DNA of 50,900 nucleotides from Cloacimonetes bacterium UBA5284 (GCA_002410505.1 DHSO01000021.1:1-50900), one strand, 5' to 3'; positions 1 through 8,265 are shown, counted from the first letter of the stretch. Numbers and translations are program-made. The notes: generated by a model from the sequence alone, not told the origin.

Positions 1-47
1 ACACCAACATTTGGGACTTAACAACAAAACATAAAAAGGAGTCTATT

Positions 48-884
48 ATGAATGCTCAGCTTAAACATCTTGTAGAGGACTATGTAAATTTCTGGAAGGA
101 GATGAAAAACCTGAAACAAGGTCAGGGTCCATATATACATCCCGCTGACCGGGATTATCTTTCACAAAAGAAGGAATTGTGGTTCCGGGCAAAAGATGCA
201 TCGAAGTATGACCATGATAGAGATGCTAAGAAGATCCATGTAGATCTAATGCCATCCCCATACATGGGTGATATCATGAACGCTAAGATCATCATATTTA
301 TGGGTAATCCAGGCATAGAGAAACCGAAAAAAGGCGTTGCCACTCCGAGGGAATATCTTGACCACAAAAAGACAATTCTTTGGGATGCATTGGTTTCTAC
401 TATACATCAAGATCTCAGTTCTCCGAGTATGGCAGATTATCCTTATCTGTTTCTCAATCCAGAGATGGTAGATACAGCCGGAGGTAGATACGACAAATCG
501 ATGTACGGCGGTTGCATAAAGCACTTGCAAAACCACTTTCAGGATGGACGCAAAGTGCTGGCTAAAAATATATGCAAAATACAACTCTATCCTTATCATA
601 GCACTAGTAAACCAGGGGATAGCAAGGATGATCCGGATTCTTTTTTAATGAATACTCCGAGTTATCAACGGGCAATAAAGTTTCTTGCTGAGTTTCTTCC
701 AGCCATTGTTAAAGAGCAAGGAAAGTTGATCATTGCAACAAGATGGATCGATTGCTTCGATGGCTTGTTGCGCATAGATGATAATGTAACAATTGCCAAG
801 TATCCACGCTTGGTCAGAACCTGCTTCTCTAATGAATTTAAAGATACCATACTACAGCACCTCCATGCAAATTCGAACTCTTAA
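48..884 (+). CDS. Conserved hypothetical protein, 278 aa (NPG / PYHS motif family)
   Basis: Soluble protein with no signal peptide or membrane segment. An AAAAAGGAG ribosome site sits 7 nt before the ATG. What can be seen is a hydrophobic strand followed by MGNPG (about residues 83-87), then YPYLFLNPEM (about 132-141), an AGGRYD stretch, and a strand ending in QLYPYHS (about 178-184). This order of motifs (NPG, YPF/YLFLDPE, GG-W/Y, EYFPYHS) matches a widespread family of uncharacterised proteins that I remember as having a nucleotide/uracil-DNA-glycosylase-like arrangement; that fold assignment is a guess. It is the first gene of an AT-rich accessory run. The 47 nt before it resemble the leader of the small gene at 4634. 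Function unknown. Confidence 0.75.
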   Translation: MNAQLKHLVEDYVNFWKEMKNLKQGQGPYIHPADRDYLSQKKELWFRAKDASKYDHDRDAKKIHVDLMPSPYMGDIMNAKIIIFMGNPGIEKPKKGVATPREYLDHKKTILWDALVSTIHQDLSSPSMADYPYLFLNPEMVDTAGGRYDKSMYGGCIKHLQNHFQDGRKVLAKNICKIQLYPYHSTSKPGDSKDDPDSFLMNTPSYQRAIKFLAEFLPAIVKEQGKLIIATRWIDCFDGLLRIDDNVTIAKYPRLVRTCFSNEFKDTILQHLHANSNS

Positions 885-959
885 GGTCATCTTTGTTAAG
901 GAGCTACAAACAAGACAATCAAGGAAATAAAGCTTAAGAATATAAACAAGGAGACGAAC

Positions 960-1145
960 ATGAAAGATAAGCGTAACGCTAAAACCGAGTGTGAAGTAGA
1001 TGCGAAGGAGCTACCTATATCCCTACGCATAGCAATGATAGGCACAGAGTTTGTGAGAGAAGAAGGTTATATTGAAGTAGAATCTGAGGATGATGCCGAT
1101 ATTGAAGCCTATGTGATTCGGGAAAATAAAGCAAGCTCTATATGA
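960..1145 (+). CDS. Small acidic hypothetical protein, 61 aa
   Basis: The start is supported by an AAGGAG ribosome site 6 nt upstream of the ATG. The product is short, charged and rich in Glu and Asp in its C-terminal half (VESEDDADIEAY), with no transmembrane or secretion signal. It lies 75 bp after the 278-aa gene and 66 bp before the Sel1-repeat gene, all on the same strand, so co-transcription is plausible. I do not recognise a family. Size and charge would fit an antitoxin or anti-defence type protein, but nothing in the sequence supports that beyond size. Confidence 0.55.
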   Translation: MKDKRNAKTECEVDAKELPISLRIAMIGTEFVREEGYIEVESEDDADIEAYVIRENKASSI

Positions 1146-1211
1146 GTTGCTTGAAACCTATTCCAGGGATGATCAATAAAATAATCGCAAGGAAATCAGG
1201 GAGGATTAAGG

Positions 1212-2459
1212 ATGTTAGACATATTCAAAAATAAGGCCGTTTCCGATAAAGAGGGTCAGGATTTAATTGACCGCTCAAATGCAGGAGATGCCGAAGCACA
1301 ATGTCTATTGGCAGAGAGATATTATCATGGAGATGGAGTTAGCAAAGACTTAGATAAAGCTATTGAACTTTATAGGTTATCTGCTGAGCAGGGATATGCC
1401 AGAGCTCAAAGAAATCTGGCAGTACGATATCTTGAAGGTGAAGGGGTAGTAAAAAACCTTGATGAAGCAGTGAAATGGTTCAAACTATCTGCAATTCAAA
1501 ATGATTCCAGGTCGATAATGTACCTTTCTGAGCTGTTCACTTATAAAGATTTGCATTATAAAATAGACAACAATGAAGCACTTATATGGATCAGACAGGG
1601 AGTGAAACAAAATCTAAGCCATTCCATGTTGCTCTTAGCAGACTATTACTACGAAGGACTTGTTGTTTCACAAAGCATTATGAAATCAGTTTACTGGGCT
1701 ACCAGAGGATTGATAATGTGGAAAGAGTCCGGATCTAATGATTTGATCAATCATATTTCCGGAATCAGAGAGTCACTGGAATCCCGTTTGGATGAACTTT
1801 CAAGTGATGAAATAGAACTAATATTATTGAAACTTGAGCCTTACATCACTGCTGAATTTCGAGAATTGCTACACAAAAGCAAACAAGATACTAAGAGCCT
1901 GATTAATGATTTAATATCCAAGGCTAATTCGGGCGATGTCGAAGCACAATACTTGCTGGCAAAGAGATATAATGCTGGGAAAAAAATCGGAAAAAATCCA
2001 GCAGAAGCTTTTAGATTATTCAAGCAAGCTGCTGACCAAGGGTTTGCCGGTGCCCAAAGAGAATTAGGAAAGCTTTACTTGAATGGAGAAGGAGTTAAAC
2101 AAGACTACCAAGAGGCTATGAAATGGCTAAAATTTAGCATAGATCAATCAGACCCAGATGCCATGCTCGAGATGAGTTCCTTATACAGATTAGGTAAGGG
2201 TATGATGATCGACAAAAAAGAGGCATGCTATTGGGAAGCCCGAGCTTTTATTCAGAAGAGTTACTCCCTCTTTGTGGACGCAATCAAGAATTCAAACAAT
2301 GAACAAAGGCTTGACGATTTGAACTCAGAAAAAATCAACCTGGCTATGTCACTATCCTTTAACCTTGCTCAACTACAACCAGAGGAACAAGAAGAGCTAA
2401 AATCGAGACTTGGGATATATGACGAAAACATTATAAAAAACCTTTTCAAGGGGATTTAA
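1212..2459 (+). CDS. Sel1-like repeat (SLR/TPR-type) protein, 415 aa
   Basis: Sel1-like repeats are helical hairpins of about 36 residues that act as protein-protein interaction scaffolds. Clear units are seen near residues 24-96 (AEAQCLLAERYYHGDGVSKD, then the YARAQRNLAVRYLEGEGV unit) and again near 240-330 (VEAQYLLAKRYNAGKKIGKN and the FAGAQRELGKLYLNGEGV unit). The protein is two homologous halves: each has a Sel1 pair followed by a more divergent segment containing a Y/CYWEAR or VYWATRG motif, so it arose by internal duplication. There is no signal peptide, so it is probably cytoplasmic. The ATG follows GGGAGG/AAGG. Base composition is AT-rich like its upstream neighbours. Partner and role are unknown; Sel1 proteins in accessory regions are sometimes immunity or effector-related, which cannot be decided here. 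Confidence 0.9.
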   Translation: MLDIFKNKAVSDKEGQDLIDRSNAGDAEAQCLLAERYYHGDGVSKDLDKAIELYRLSAEQGYARAQRNLAVRYLEGEGVVKNLDEAVKWFKLSAIQNDSRSIMYLSELFTYKDLHYKIDNNEALIWIRQGVKQNLSHSMLLLADYYYEGLVVSQSIMKSVYWATRGLIMWKESGSNDLINHISGIRESLESRLDELSSDEIELILLKLEPYITAEFRELLHKSKQDTKSLINDLISKANSGDVEAQYLLAKRYNAGKKIGKNPAEAFRLFKQAADQGFAGAQRELGKLYLNGEGVKQDYQEAMKWLKFSIDQSDPDAMLEMSSLYRLGKGMMIDKKEACYWEARAFIQKSYSLFVDAIKNSNNEQRLDDLNSEKINLAMSLSFNLAQLQPEEQEELKSRLGIYDENIIKNLFKGI

Positions 2460-2511
2460 AAATCAATCTTATGAATTTGAAACAAATCTCCACCCTAATA
2501 CTCACCGCCAC

Positions 2512-2949
2512 ATCGCTGATCGTATGATGTGGAGCGCGAAAGGATCTCGTGGTAAGGATTCCGTTCTTGAAATCCTTGGAGAACCCGGCTACAGAGTGGA
2601 TTTTGGTGGCTTCCAGCGCTTCATCCAAGGTAAGTTCCGGCAGGATAGTTGGTACCCGCCGTGCCAGCATCGTTTTGCCGCTGCCGGGAGGCCCGATCAT
2701 CAAAAGGTTGTGTCCGCCTGCCGCGGCTACTTCCAAAGCACGCTTTACTTGATACTGCCCTTTCACGTCGTGCATATCCAAAGGGAAGTCGTTTAGCACC
2801 TGGAAGATCTTGTCGCGGTCAACTTTACCGGGTTCGATGGTGGCATTTCCGGTTAGATATTGCACGGTTTCTGCCAGCGAAGTGACGGGAATCACCTTGA
2901 TGTCGTCGATTATTGCCGCTTCATCGGCATTCTTCGCGGGAGCACTCTT
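2512..2949 (-). pseudogene. Internal fragment of comM/yifB (Mg-chelatase-like AAA+ ATPase)
   Basis: The reverse strand encodes about 145 residues that match the middle of ComM/YifB: the N-domain exit (NADEAAIIDDIKVIPVTSL), then VKGQYQVKRALEVAAAGGHN, Walker A GPPGSGKT and the RSFRAPHHTISD block. ComM is about 500 aa and is a hexameric helicase for branch migration in natural transformation. Here both ends are missing: upstream (near 2950-2990) the frame runs into unrelated sequence, and downstream, directly after HTISD, the expected GLIGGG segment is replaced by an unrelated tail that runs towards the Sel1 gene. The junction at about 2512 also abuts a short forward ORF beginning at 2471 (MNLKQISTLILTATSLIV then stop), apparently another decapitated gene. 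Codon use is GC-rich like the core genome, unlike its neighbours. Not functional. Confidence 0.85.
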
Positions 2950-3178
2950 CCCAATTTTTAGGTGCAGAATCGGGGTCATCTGAGATGTAAGCATCGGATT
3001 TGGTAATGGTAGCACAGATCTGGGGCATGGAGCCGGAGGCCAGAAAACGGGCGGCGAGATCCGGCAAAGTGAGATCCTGAATGAGGGAGAAATCCCCGGT
3101 AAGGACGCCTTCGATCCCGGCTTCTTTGAAGAGGGGATAGAGGCGTGAGAGGGTAGTGACATCGGTGTGTATTTTCAT
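2921..3178 (-). pseudogene. 5' end of an unknown gene, fused out of frame to the comM fragment
   Basis: A reverse-strand ORF of 85 aa has a proper start: AAGGAG lies 5 nt before its ATG (3178). About the first 62 residues look like a normal protein start (MKIHTDVTTLSRLYPLFKEA and a following LTLPDLAARFLASG segment), then the reading frame enters the comM fragment in the wrong frame and stops. I read this as the N-terminal piece of a gene whose remainder was replaced at about 2950-2990. I do not recognise the family. It is divergent to the phage head-protein remnant that begins 28 bp away, so it may be phage-derived, but this is only positional. Confidence 0.5.
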
Positions 3179-3206
3179 TAATACTCCTTATATTTAGTTA
3201 TGAGTT

Positions 3207-3902
3207 ATGGTGAAAGTGGTCGCCTACATCGATGAGGCTACCACCGATATCTGTAGAATGATGAATGGCAGAATCTTCGAGCTGGGACCCGCGTCCCAAA
3301 GCCTTCAGTCCCAGGATCCCCTCGTGCATTCTGAATCTTTCTGGAAAGGCAACAGCCACTTTTCCCAAACCCCTACCTCGGATATGACGCCCTGGCTGCC
3401 GCCCTACCACTATAACTGCCGCACCAGGCTCGTTCCATATATAGAGCCATCCGATCCCTTCGATGCCGAATTGGATCGCTATCACAACCTTGTAAAGCTC
3501 CAGGATCGCCATATAGAAGCCATCGTTTCCCGGCTGATGAGCTATGATTTCGCATCCCGGGATAAGCTCTTTACCCACCTGGCAAAACACAAAGATGCGT
3601 TGGGTGTCTCTACTCAGGTCGAATACATGGCTAAAGTCTCTGCTCTGCTAAGGAATCCACTCAAACAGATGGGACTCGCCATCTCTGCCCGTGATCGCAC
3701 GCTCAATCTCTATGTCTGGGATCCCAGGGTTAAGGTTCTGGGTGGCGTGCAAAAGCATGATTTTGCCGTTTTTAGCCTTGACAAGAAATGCCTCAAAACT
3801 TTTCATACCAAAGAACTGAGCGACATCATGAACAACCTTGATCCCAAGGTGCATGGTAAGGTTATGATGCTTACTGATCAAAAGATAAGCAAAGGAGTTA
3901 CA
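3207..3902 (+). pseudogene. Remnant of a phage Mu gpF / SPP1 gp7-like minor head protein with a C-terminal extension
   Basis: The first ~75 residues carry the C-terminal signature of the Mu gpF/SPP1 gp7 head-morphogenesis family: AYIDEATTDICRMMNGRIF followed by a PPYHYNCRTRLVP block, the paired Cys/His segment these proteins use near their end. The N-terminal 200-300 residues of the family are absent and there is no ribosome site before 3207, so the 5' end is lost. After the signature come about 150 residues, including KHDFAVFSLDKKCLKTFHTK, which could be one of the nuclease/toxin-like C-terminal domains (PBECR type) that are often fused to such head proteins; I cannot confirm this. The frame has no stop of its own: it reads directly into the small gene at 3903. 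Confidence 0.65.
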
Positions 3903-4220
3903 ATGGCAGTAGGTGAACACTGCGTAAGATGCTATGAATACATCATCGACTACTTCGAAGACGATGACTCTACAGACGAACAGGAAATGTTCTCCCGCCT
4001 TCGCTTTGAAAAAGAATGGGATACCATCCCCGAAGCCTTCAAACAGCGCATCCTCGCCGTGGATAAGATAGTCCTTCAGCGTTATGCCGATTGGTTCGAT
4101 TACAATGTCTTCAATAGCTACATCAAGTGCATCCGGCAGCGCCAGGAACTCGAAGCCGCCAAGGTAGAAGACTCTTTTCACAGAAACTTATCCTCAAAGG
4201 AGTTCAATAATGTGGAATAG
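3903..4220 (+). CDS. Hypothetical protein, 105 aa (copy 1 of a duplicated gene)
   Basis: An ATG at 3903 with AAAGGAG 5 nt upstream is the natural start, although the same frame stays open far upstream through the phage remnant. The product is acidic at its N-terminus (YFEDDDSTDEQEMF) and continues with an amphipathic helical stretch (FKQRILAVDKIVLQRYADWF). It has no recognisable domain, signal peptide or membrane segment. Codons for residues 8-87 are almost identical to the gene at 4634. The C-terminal 18 residues differ and overlap the start of the next gene by 11 bp. Function unknown; the arrangement looks like a small accessory gene cassette next to phage debris. Confidence 0.6.
   Translation: MAVGEHCVRCYEYIIDYFEDDDSTDEQEMFSRLRFEKEWDTIPEAFKQRILAVDKIVLQRYADWFDYNVFNSYIKCIRQRQELEAAKVEDSFHRNLSSKEFNNVE
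3924..4162 (+). repeat. Direct repeat, copy 1 (239 bp)
   Basis: This block recurs at 4652-4890, offset by 728 bp. I find only a handful of differences within it: a 3-base stretch just inside its left edge (tgc versus caa), one silent change (gactct/gattct) and one Gln-to-His change (cggcagc/cggcacc). It covers most of the small gene at 3903. The near-identity including silent sites shows a recent duplication or gene conversion. Confidence 0.9.
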
Positions 4221-4506
4221 ACCCGCAAACGATACCGATCCCATGTACCTCGATGCCTTTATCTATATCAAAGACCACCCCAAACCCCTCAGAGACGACG
4301 AATATATGACCATGTGCATGAATATGTCAGATGAAGATGAATTACCCTTCTCTGAAGGCTCTCAAGAGCTCAAAGACGCCATGATCGCTGCCCGTGACCT
4401 CATTATCGGATACCCTAAACGTGGAGTCCTTAATCTCATCAAACACGTCAGAACCAAAGACAATATACCCCGCTCACACTTCTGGTGGTATATTGATGAG
4501 CTTTAG
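4210..4506 (+). CDS. Hypothetical protein, 98 aa
   Basis: The ATG at 4210 has AAAGGAG 7 nt upstream, inside the end of the preceding gene. The product is soluble, with an acidic middle (MSDEDELPFSEG) and a C-terminal NIPRSHFWWYIDEL. It lies between the two copies of the duplicated gene, so the order is copy 1 - this gene - copy 2. I do not recognise a family. Translation is probably coupled to the upstream gene through the 11-bp overlap. Confidence 0.55.
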   Translation: MWNRPANDTDPMYLDAFIYIKDHPKPLRDDEYMTMCMNMSDEDELPFSEGSQELKDAMIAARDLIIGYPKRGVLNLIKHVRTKDNIPRSHFWWYIDEL

Positions 4507-4633
4507 CTCCTTGCTAGCACAACATCAAATGGATATACGAAGCGTATTATACCAAATGCCCTCAATAACCCTAAAACAATGAGTTGGAATTTACACCTAC
4601 ATTGGCGACTCAACATCAAAAGGAGTGTCAAGA

Positions 4634-4909
4634 ATGACCACTGATATAGATGTAAGACAATATGAATACATCATCGACTACTTCGAAGACGATGATTCTA
4701 CAGACGAACAGGAAATGTTCTCCCGCCTTCGCTTTGAAAAAGAATGGGATACCATCCCCGAAGCCTTCAAACAGCGCATCCTCGCCGTGGATAAGATAGT
4801 CCTTCAGCGTTATGCCGATTGGTTCGATTACAATGTCTTCAATAGCTACATCAAGTGCATCCGGCACCGCCAGGAACTCGAAGCCGCAAAACTAACTCAT
4901 AGCTCATAA
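4634..4909 (+). CDS. Hypothetical protein, 91 aa (copy 2 of a duplicated gene)
   Basis: The ATG at 4634 follows AAAAGGAG at 8 nt. A GTG at 4625 in the same frame is possible but sits on the ribosome site. After a unique 8-residue start (MTTDIDVR) the protein is the same as copy 1 at 3903 from YEYIIDYFED onward, apart from one Gln/His change, and ends with a different short tail. It has its own untranslated leader, 127 bp after the 98-aa gene, and that leader resembles the one before the gene at 48. No known domain. The intact start, ribosome site and reading frame suggest that this copy is expressed. Confidence 0.55.
   Translation: MTTDIDVRQYEYIIDYFEDDDSTDEQEMFSRLRFEKEWDTIPEAFKQRILAVDKIVLQRYADWFDYNVFNSYIKCIRHRQELEAAKLTHSS
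4652..4890 (+). repeat. Direct repeat, copy 2 (239 bp)
   Basis: Second copy of the block at 3924-4162. The similarity starts at the sixth codon of the 91-aa gene (gtaaga) and stops at gccgc near its 3' end, so the duplication is confined to the coding part and does not include the ribosome site or the stop codon. Confidence 0.9.
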
Positions 4910-5046
4910 AGGATTTGTTCGCCAGGTTCCAGGCCTTTTCCGATTTTGGGGAGCAAAATCTGGTTCACACACGCATATTTCGCTTGCGTAGCGCGCTTTC
5001 TCCAATATCATATCGTAAAGATAGACATTATGATTAAGGAAAGATT

Positions 5047-7253
5047 ATGCAGTTACAAATCGGCATAGACGGGATGCATTGCGCGTCTTGCAGCGCGAAT
5101 GTGGAGAACAGCTTGAAGGCGCTTAATGGAGTGAGCTCCGCGCATGTGAACCTGGCTTTGGAAGAAGCCTTGGTGGAGTATGATGAGCGTAAGCTGAAGC
5201 AAGAGCTTATCTTCAAAAGCATTACAGATCTGGGCTTTAGCGTCCGGGACAGCGTTCATCAGGATGAGGATGAGCAGATTAGCAAGATGCATTTGGCTTT
5301 TCGGCGCATGACCATCAGCTGGATCCTTACCGGCCTGGTGATGATCTTGATGATTCCGCATATGTTCTTTGGTGGCAAGATATTTGGACACATGACGGAT
5401 GCCTGGTTGATGTTCGCGTTTTCTTTGATCGCGATGCTGTTTCCCGCCCGGCATGTGTATGTTTCTGCTTTCAGGTCCATCAAGGGCGGCGCGGCGAATA
5501 TGGATGTGCTGATCGCGCTCGGTACCATCTCTTCGCTGGCAGTAAGCCCCTTGTCTTTGGTTATCCAGGAAATTTCGGCTCACGATTTTGCCGGAATTGC
5601 CGCCATGATCATTTCCTTCCACCTCACCGGCCGATACTTGGAAAGCAGAGCCCGAGGCAAGGCTTCCGAGGCCATCCGCAAGCTGATCTCTCTGGGTGCC
5701 AAGACCGCCATTCTGATGGTTGATGGTGCCCAGCAGGAAGTGCCCATCCATCGCATTAAAAGCGGTGATATCTTTGTGGTGAAGCCCGGCGCCAAGGTTC
5801 CCACAGACGGAGTAATCATCAGCGGAACCAGTTCGCTGGACGAATCGATCGCCACCGGAGAGTCAATGCCGGTTACCCGTACACAGGGTGATGTTGTATT
5901 GGGTGCCACCATCAATCTGGACGGATCCTTCCGGGCCAGGGCAACCAAGGTGGGCAAAGAGACTTTCCTGGCGCAAGTGATTAAAATGGTAAGTGACGCA
6001 CAGCACTCCAAGTGCCTATCCAGCTTTTGGCGGATCGGGTAACGATGATCTTTGTGCCGGTGATCCTGATGCTTGCCCTGCTGGTGTTTACTGCCTGGTT
6101 GATATTCCCGGCTTTCATGAGTACTGTGGCTTCCGCCTTGCACGCTGTCTTACCCCTATCACTTCCGGCAGAGGGCATTGCGGCTGCTTTGATGGCGACC
6201 ATCGCCACCTTGGTGATTGCCTGTCCCTGCGCTCTGGGTTTGGCCACTCCCACAGCTTTGATGGTTGGCTCCGGCATTGGGGCAAACAAAGGCATCCTGA
6301 TTCGCAGCGGCGAGGCTTTACAGCGCATGAAGGATGTGGATACGATGCTTCTGGACAAAACCGGCACTCTCACTCACGGTAAACCTGAACTCATCAAAAC
6401 GGAAGCATATGTGGGCGATGAAGCCTCTTTATTAAGTATAGCCTACGCGATGGAAAGCTTTAGCGAGCATCCCCTGGCACTGGCCATCAAAAATGCCGCG
6501 CAAGCCCGAAAGCTGAGTTTGATGGAGGTTGAGAACTTCAGTGCCAATCCCGGGCGTGGAATATCCGCAGAGATAAAAGGGAAAAGATACTATCTTGGCA
6601 GCCGCAACTGGATGGCTGATATCGGTATCCGGGATGTGGCTGATCCGGATCCCGAACTGGCTTATGCCGGCAGCATCTACCTGGCTGCGGAGGGCAAAGT
6701 ATTGGCATGCTTCTATGTGGCAGATACCATCCGTGATGAGGCTCAAGGCATGGTGCAAACTCTCCTTCAAAAAGGGATAAAGCCCATCATGATGAGCGGC
6801 GACAACCTTCATACCGCGCAAGCTATAGCCGCAAAATGCGGCATAGAAGAGGTATGGGCAAATGTTTTACCCGCGGATAAGGCGGGTAAGGTGAAAGAAC
6901 TGCAATCGAGCGGCAGAGTGGTGGCAATGATCGGTGATGGCATCAACGACGCTCCGGCTTTAAAGCAGGCGGATATCGGGATCGCGATGGGAATGGGTAC
7001 GGATATTGCCATCGAAGCGGCGGATATCACGATCTTGCGCGGGGATTTGAGGCTGATCCCGCTGGCGCACAAGCTGTCGGTGCAGACCTTTGCCAAGATC
7101 CGCCAGAATCTGTTTTGGGCATTCTTTTACAACTTGATTGCCATCCCTCTGGCGGCGTTTGGGGTATTGCATCCTGTGATCGCTGAAATAGCCATGGCCC
7201 TCAGCTCCGTTACCGTGGTCTCCAATGCCAACCTTTTGAGGCATAAGTTCTAA
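5047..7253 (+). pseudogene. copA: Copper-type P1B-ATPase (CopA-like), interrupted by a one-base frameshift
   Basis: P1B ATPases export Cu+ across the inner membrane. The first part (5047-6042) has the N-terminal metal-binding motif GMHCASC (residues 9-15), a membrane region and the actuator loop TGES. The second part (from 6012) has the transmembrane ion site CPC, the phosphorylation site DKTGT, the SEHP motif and GDGINDAP. Together they make one CopA of about 735 aa with every catalytic motif. At about 6011-6014 the text reads aagtgcct where aaggtgcct (Lys-Val-Pro, as in SKVPIQ of the family) is expected: one G is missing, and the first frame ends at 6042. The second frame can start at a GTG (6012) but has no ribosome site. 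The start ATG has AAGGA upstream. The lesion could be real or a sequencing error in a GG run. Confidence 0.93.
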
Positions 7254-7287
7254 AGACAATTAGCAACACACAAAAAGCGACGAATGC

Positions 7288-7319
7288 AAGGGGGAGTGTC
7301 CCGCTCCCCTTTGTTTTTT
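7288..7319 (+). terminator. Rho-independent terminator after copA
   Basis: A G-rich arm (AAGGGGGAG) pairs with CTCCCCTT, with one bulged base, around a GTGTCCCG loop and is followed by TTTGTTTTTT. It lies 35 bp downstream of the copA stop codon. Confidence 0.75.
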
Positions 7320-7469
7320 GCGGAACTTGGCGACGCTATCTGCGTTCGTTTGTATATCAGCACAAGGCAAAACTCAATATACCAAGAGCATATAGAGATG
7401 TAGAATGGCTATTGCCCAAATAGAGCTTTGCCTTATCTTATCTATTACAAAAGAATAATGAGGAACACA

Positions 7470-8213
7470 ATGAAACGAAGTATAATAATGTTTGGCATGA
7501 TACTGCTGTCATTATCGCTGTGGGCTCAGAGCGAGATCAGGATAGAAGCTGAACTGGGCGCTGCTTTTTCGGGATACAACGACGTACGTAGTCCCAACAA
7601 AGATAATGGCAGTCCCCTACTGTCTTTCACGGATGAATTGGAGACAGATCCCGGCTTCAGCAGTAGATTGCTGCTGCACTATAAGCCGCATCCCCGGCAT
7701 CAGATCACGCTTTTGGCTGCACCTCTTACGCTGAAGCCATCGGGAACACTAAAGAATACGATTGAATATGAGGGAGTCACCTTCAATGCCGGTGAAGAGA
7801 TTGAGGCAGAATACCGTTTCGATTCTTACCGGTTGGGCTATCGCTACTTTTTTCCCAAACGCTTGTTTGTGCTGAAATCGCTTGGCGTGGCGGCAAAGAT
7901 CCGCGACGCAGAGATACTGCTGAAAAGCGGGGACAAACGTTCCACAAAGACCAATACCGGTTTTGTGCCGCTGTTGAACGTGAATATGGGTTATCCCATC
8001 ATGGACGAGCTGGAACTGGTTCTGGAAGCTGAGGGTTTGGGCTCTCCCTATGGCAGAGCAGAAGACGTGTATCTGGGCTTGGATTTCAGCATAAATCACA
8101 AATTGAATATGCGGGCAGGTTATCGTCTTTTGGAAGGCGGCAGTGACAATGACGAGGTGTACACCTTTGCCGCTATTCATTACGCTACCTTGGGGTTTAG
8201 CGTAAAACTGTAA
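7470..8213 (+). CDS. Predicted outer-membrane beta-barrel protein, 247 aa
   Basis: I start at ATG 7470, which has a TGAGGA ribosome site and gives a clean signal peptide (MKRSIIMFGMILLSLSLWAQ, cleaved after WAQ); an upstream in-frame ATG at 7428 would spoil the signal. The mature part alternates polar and hydrophobic residues in short strands (RLLLHYKP, HQITLLAAPLTL, YRLGYRYFF, LNMRAGYRLL, HYATLGFSVKL) typical of a small 8-10 strand barrel. No family assigned; barrel proteins of this size are adhesion or lipid-interacting proteins in other bacteria, but the role here is unknown. It is a monocistronic unit between a terminator and the alcohol dehydrogenase. Confidence 0.75.
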   Translation: MKRSIIMFGMILLSLSLWAQSEIRIEAELGAAFSGYNDVRSPNKDNGSPLLSFTDELETDPGFSSRLLLHYKPHPRHQITLLAAPLTLKPSGTLKNTIEYEGVTFNAGEEIEAEYRFDSYRLGYRYFFPKRLFVLKSLGVAAKIRDAEILLKSGDKRSTKTNTGFVPLLNVNMGYPIMDELELVLEAEGLGSPYGRAEDVYLGLDFSINHKLNMRAGYRLLEGGSDNDEVYTFAAIHYATLGFSVKL

Positions 8214-8265
8214 CTATCGAAGCACTTACAGAGTGTCTAAACATACATGTAACAAGGAGATATAG

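Noticed and set aside
2524..2885. Short forward frames opposite the comM fragment
   Set aside because: They are complements of the ComM Walker A region and have no ribosome sites.
6005..6020. Programmed -1 frameshift in copA
   Set aside because: No slippery heptamer or downstream pseudoknot is evident, and the position (after the actuator domain) differs from the known copA site. One-base deletion is the simpler reading.
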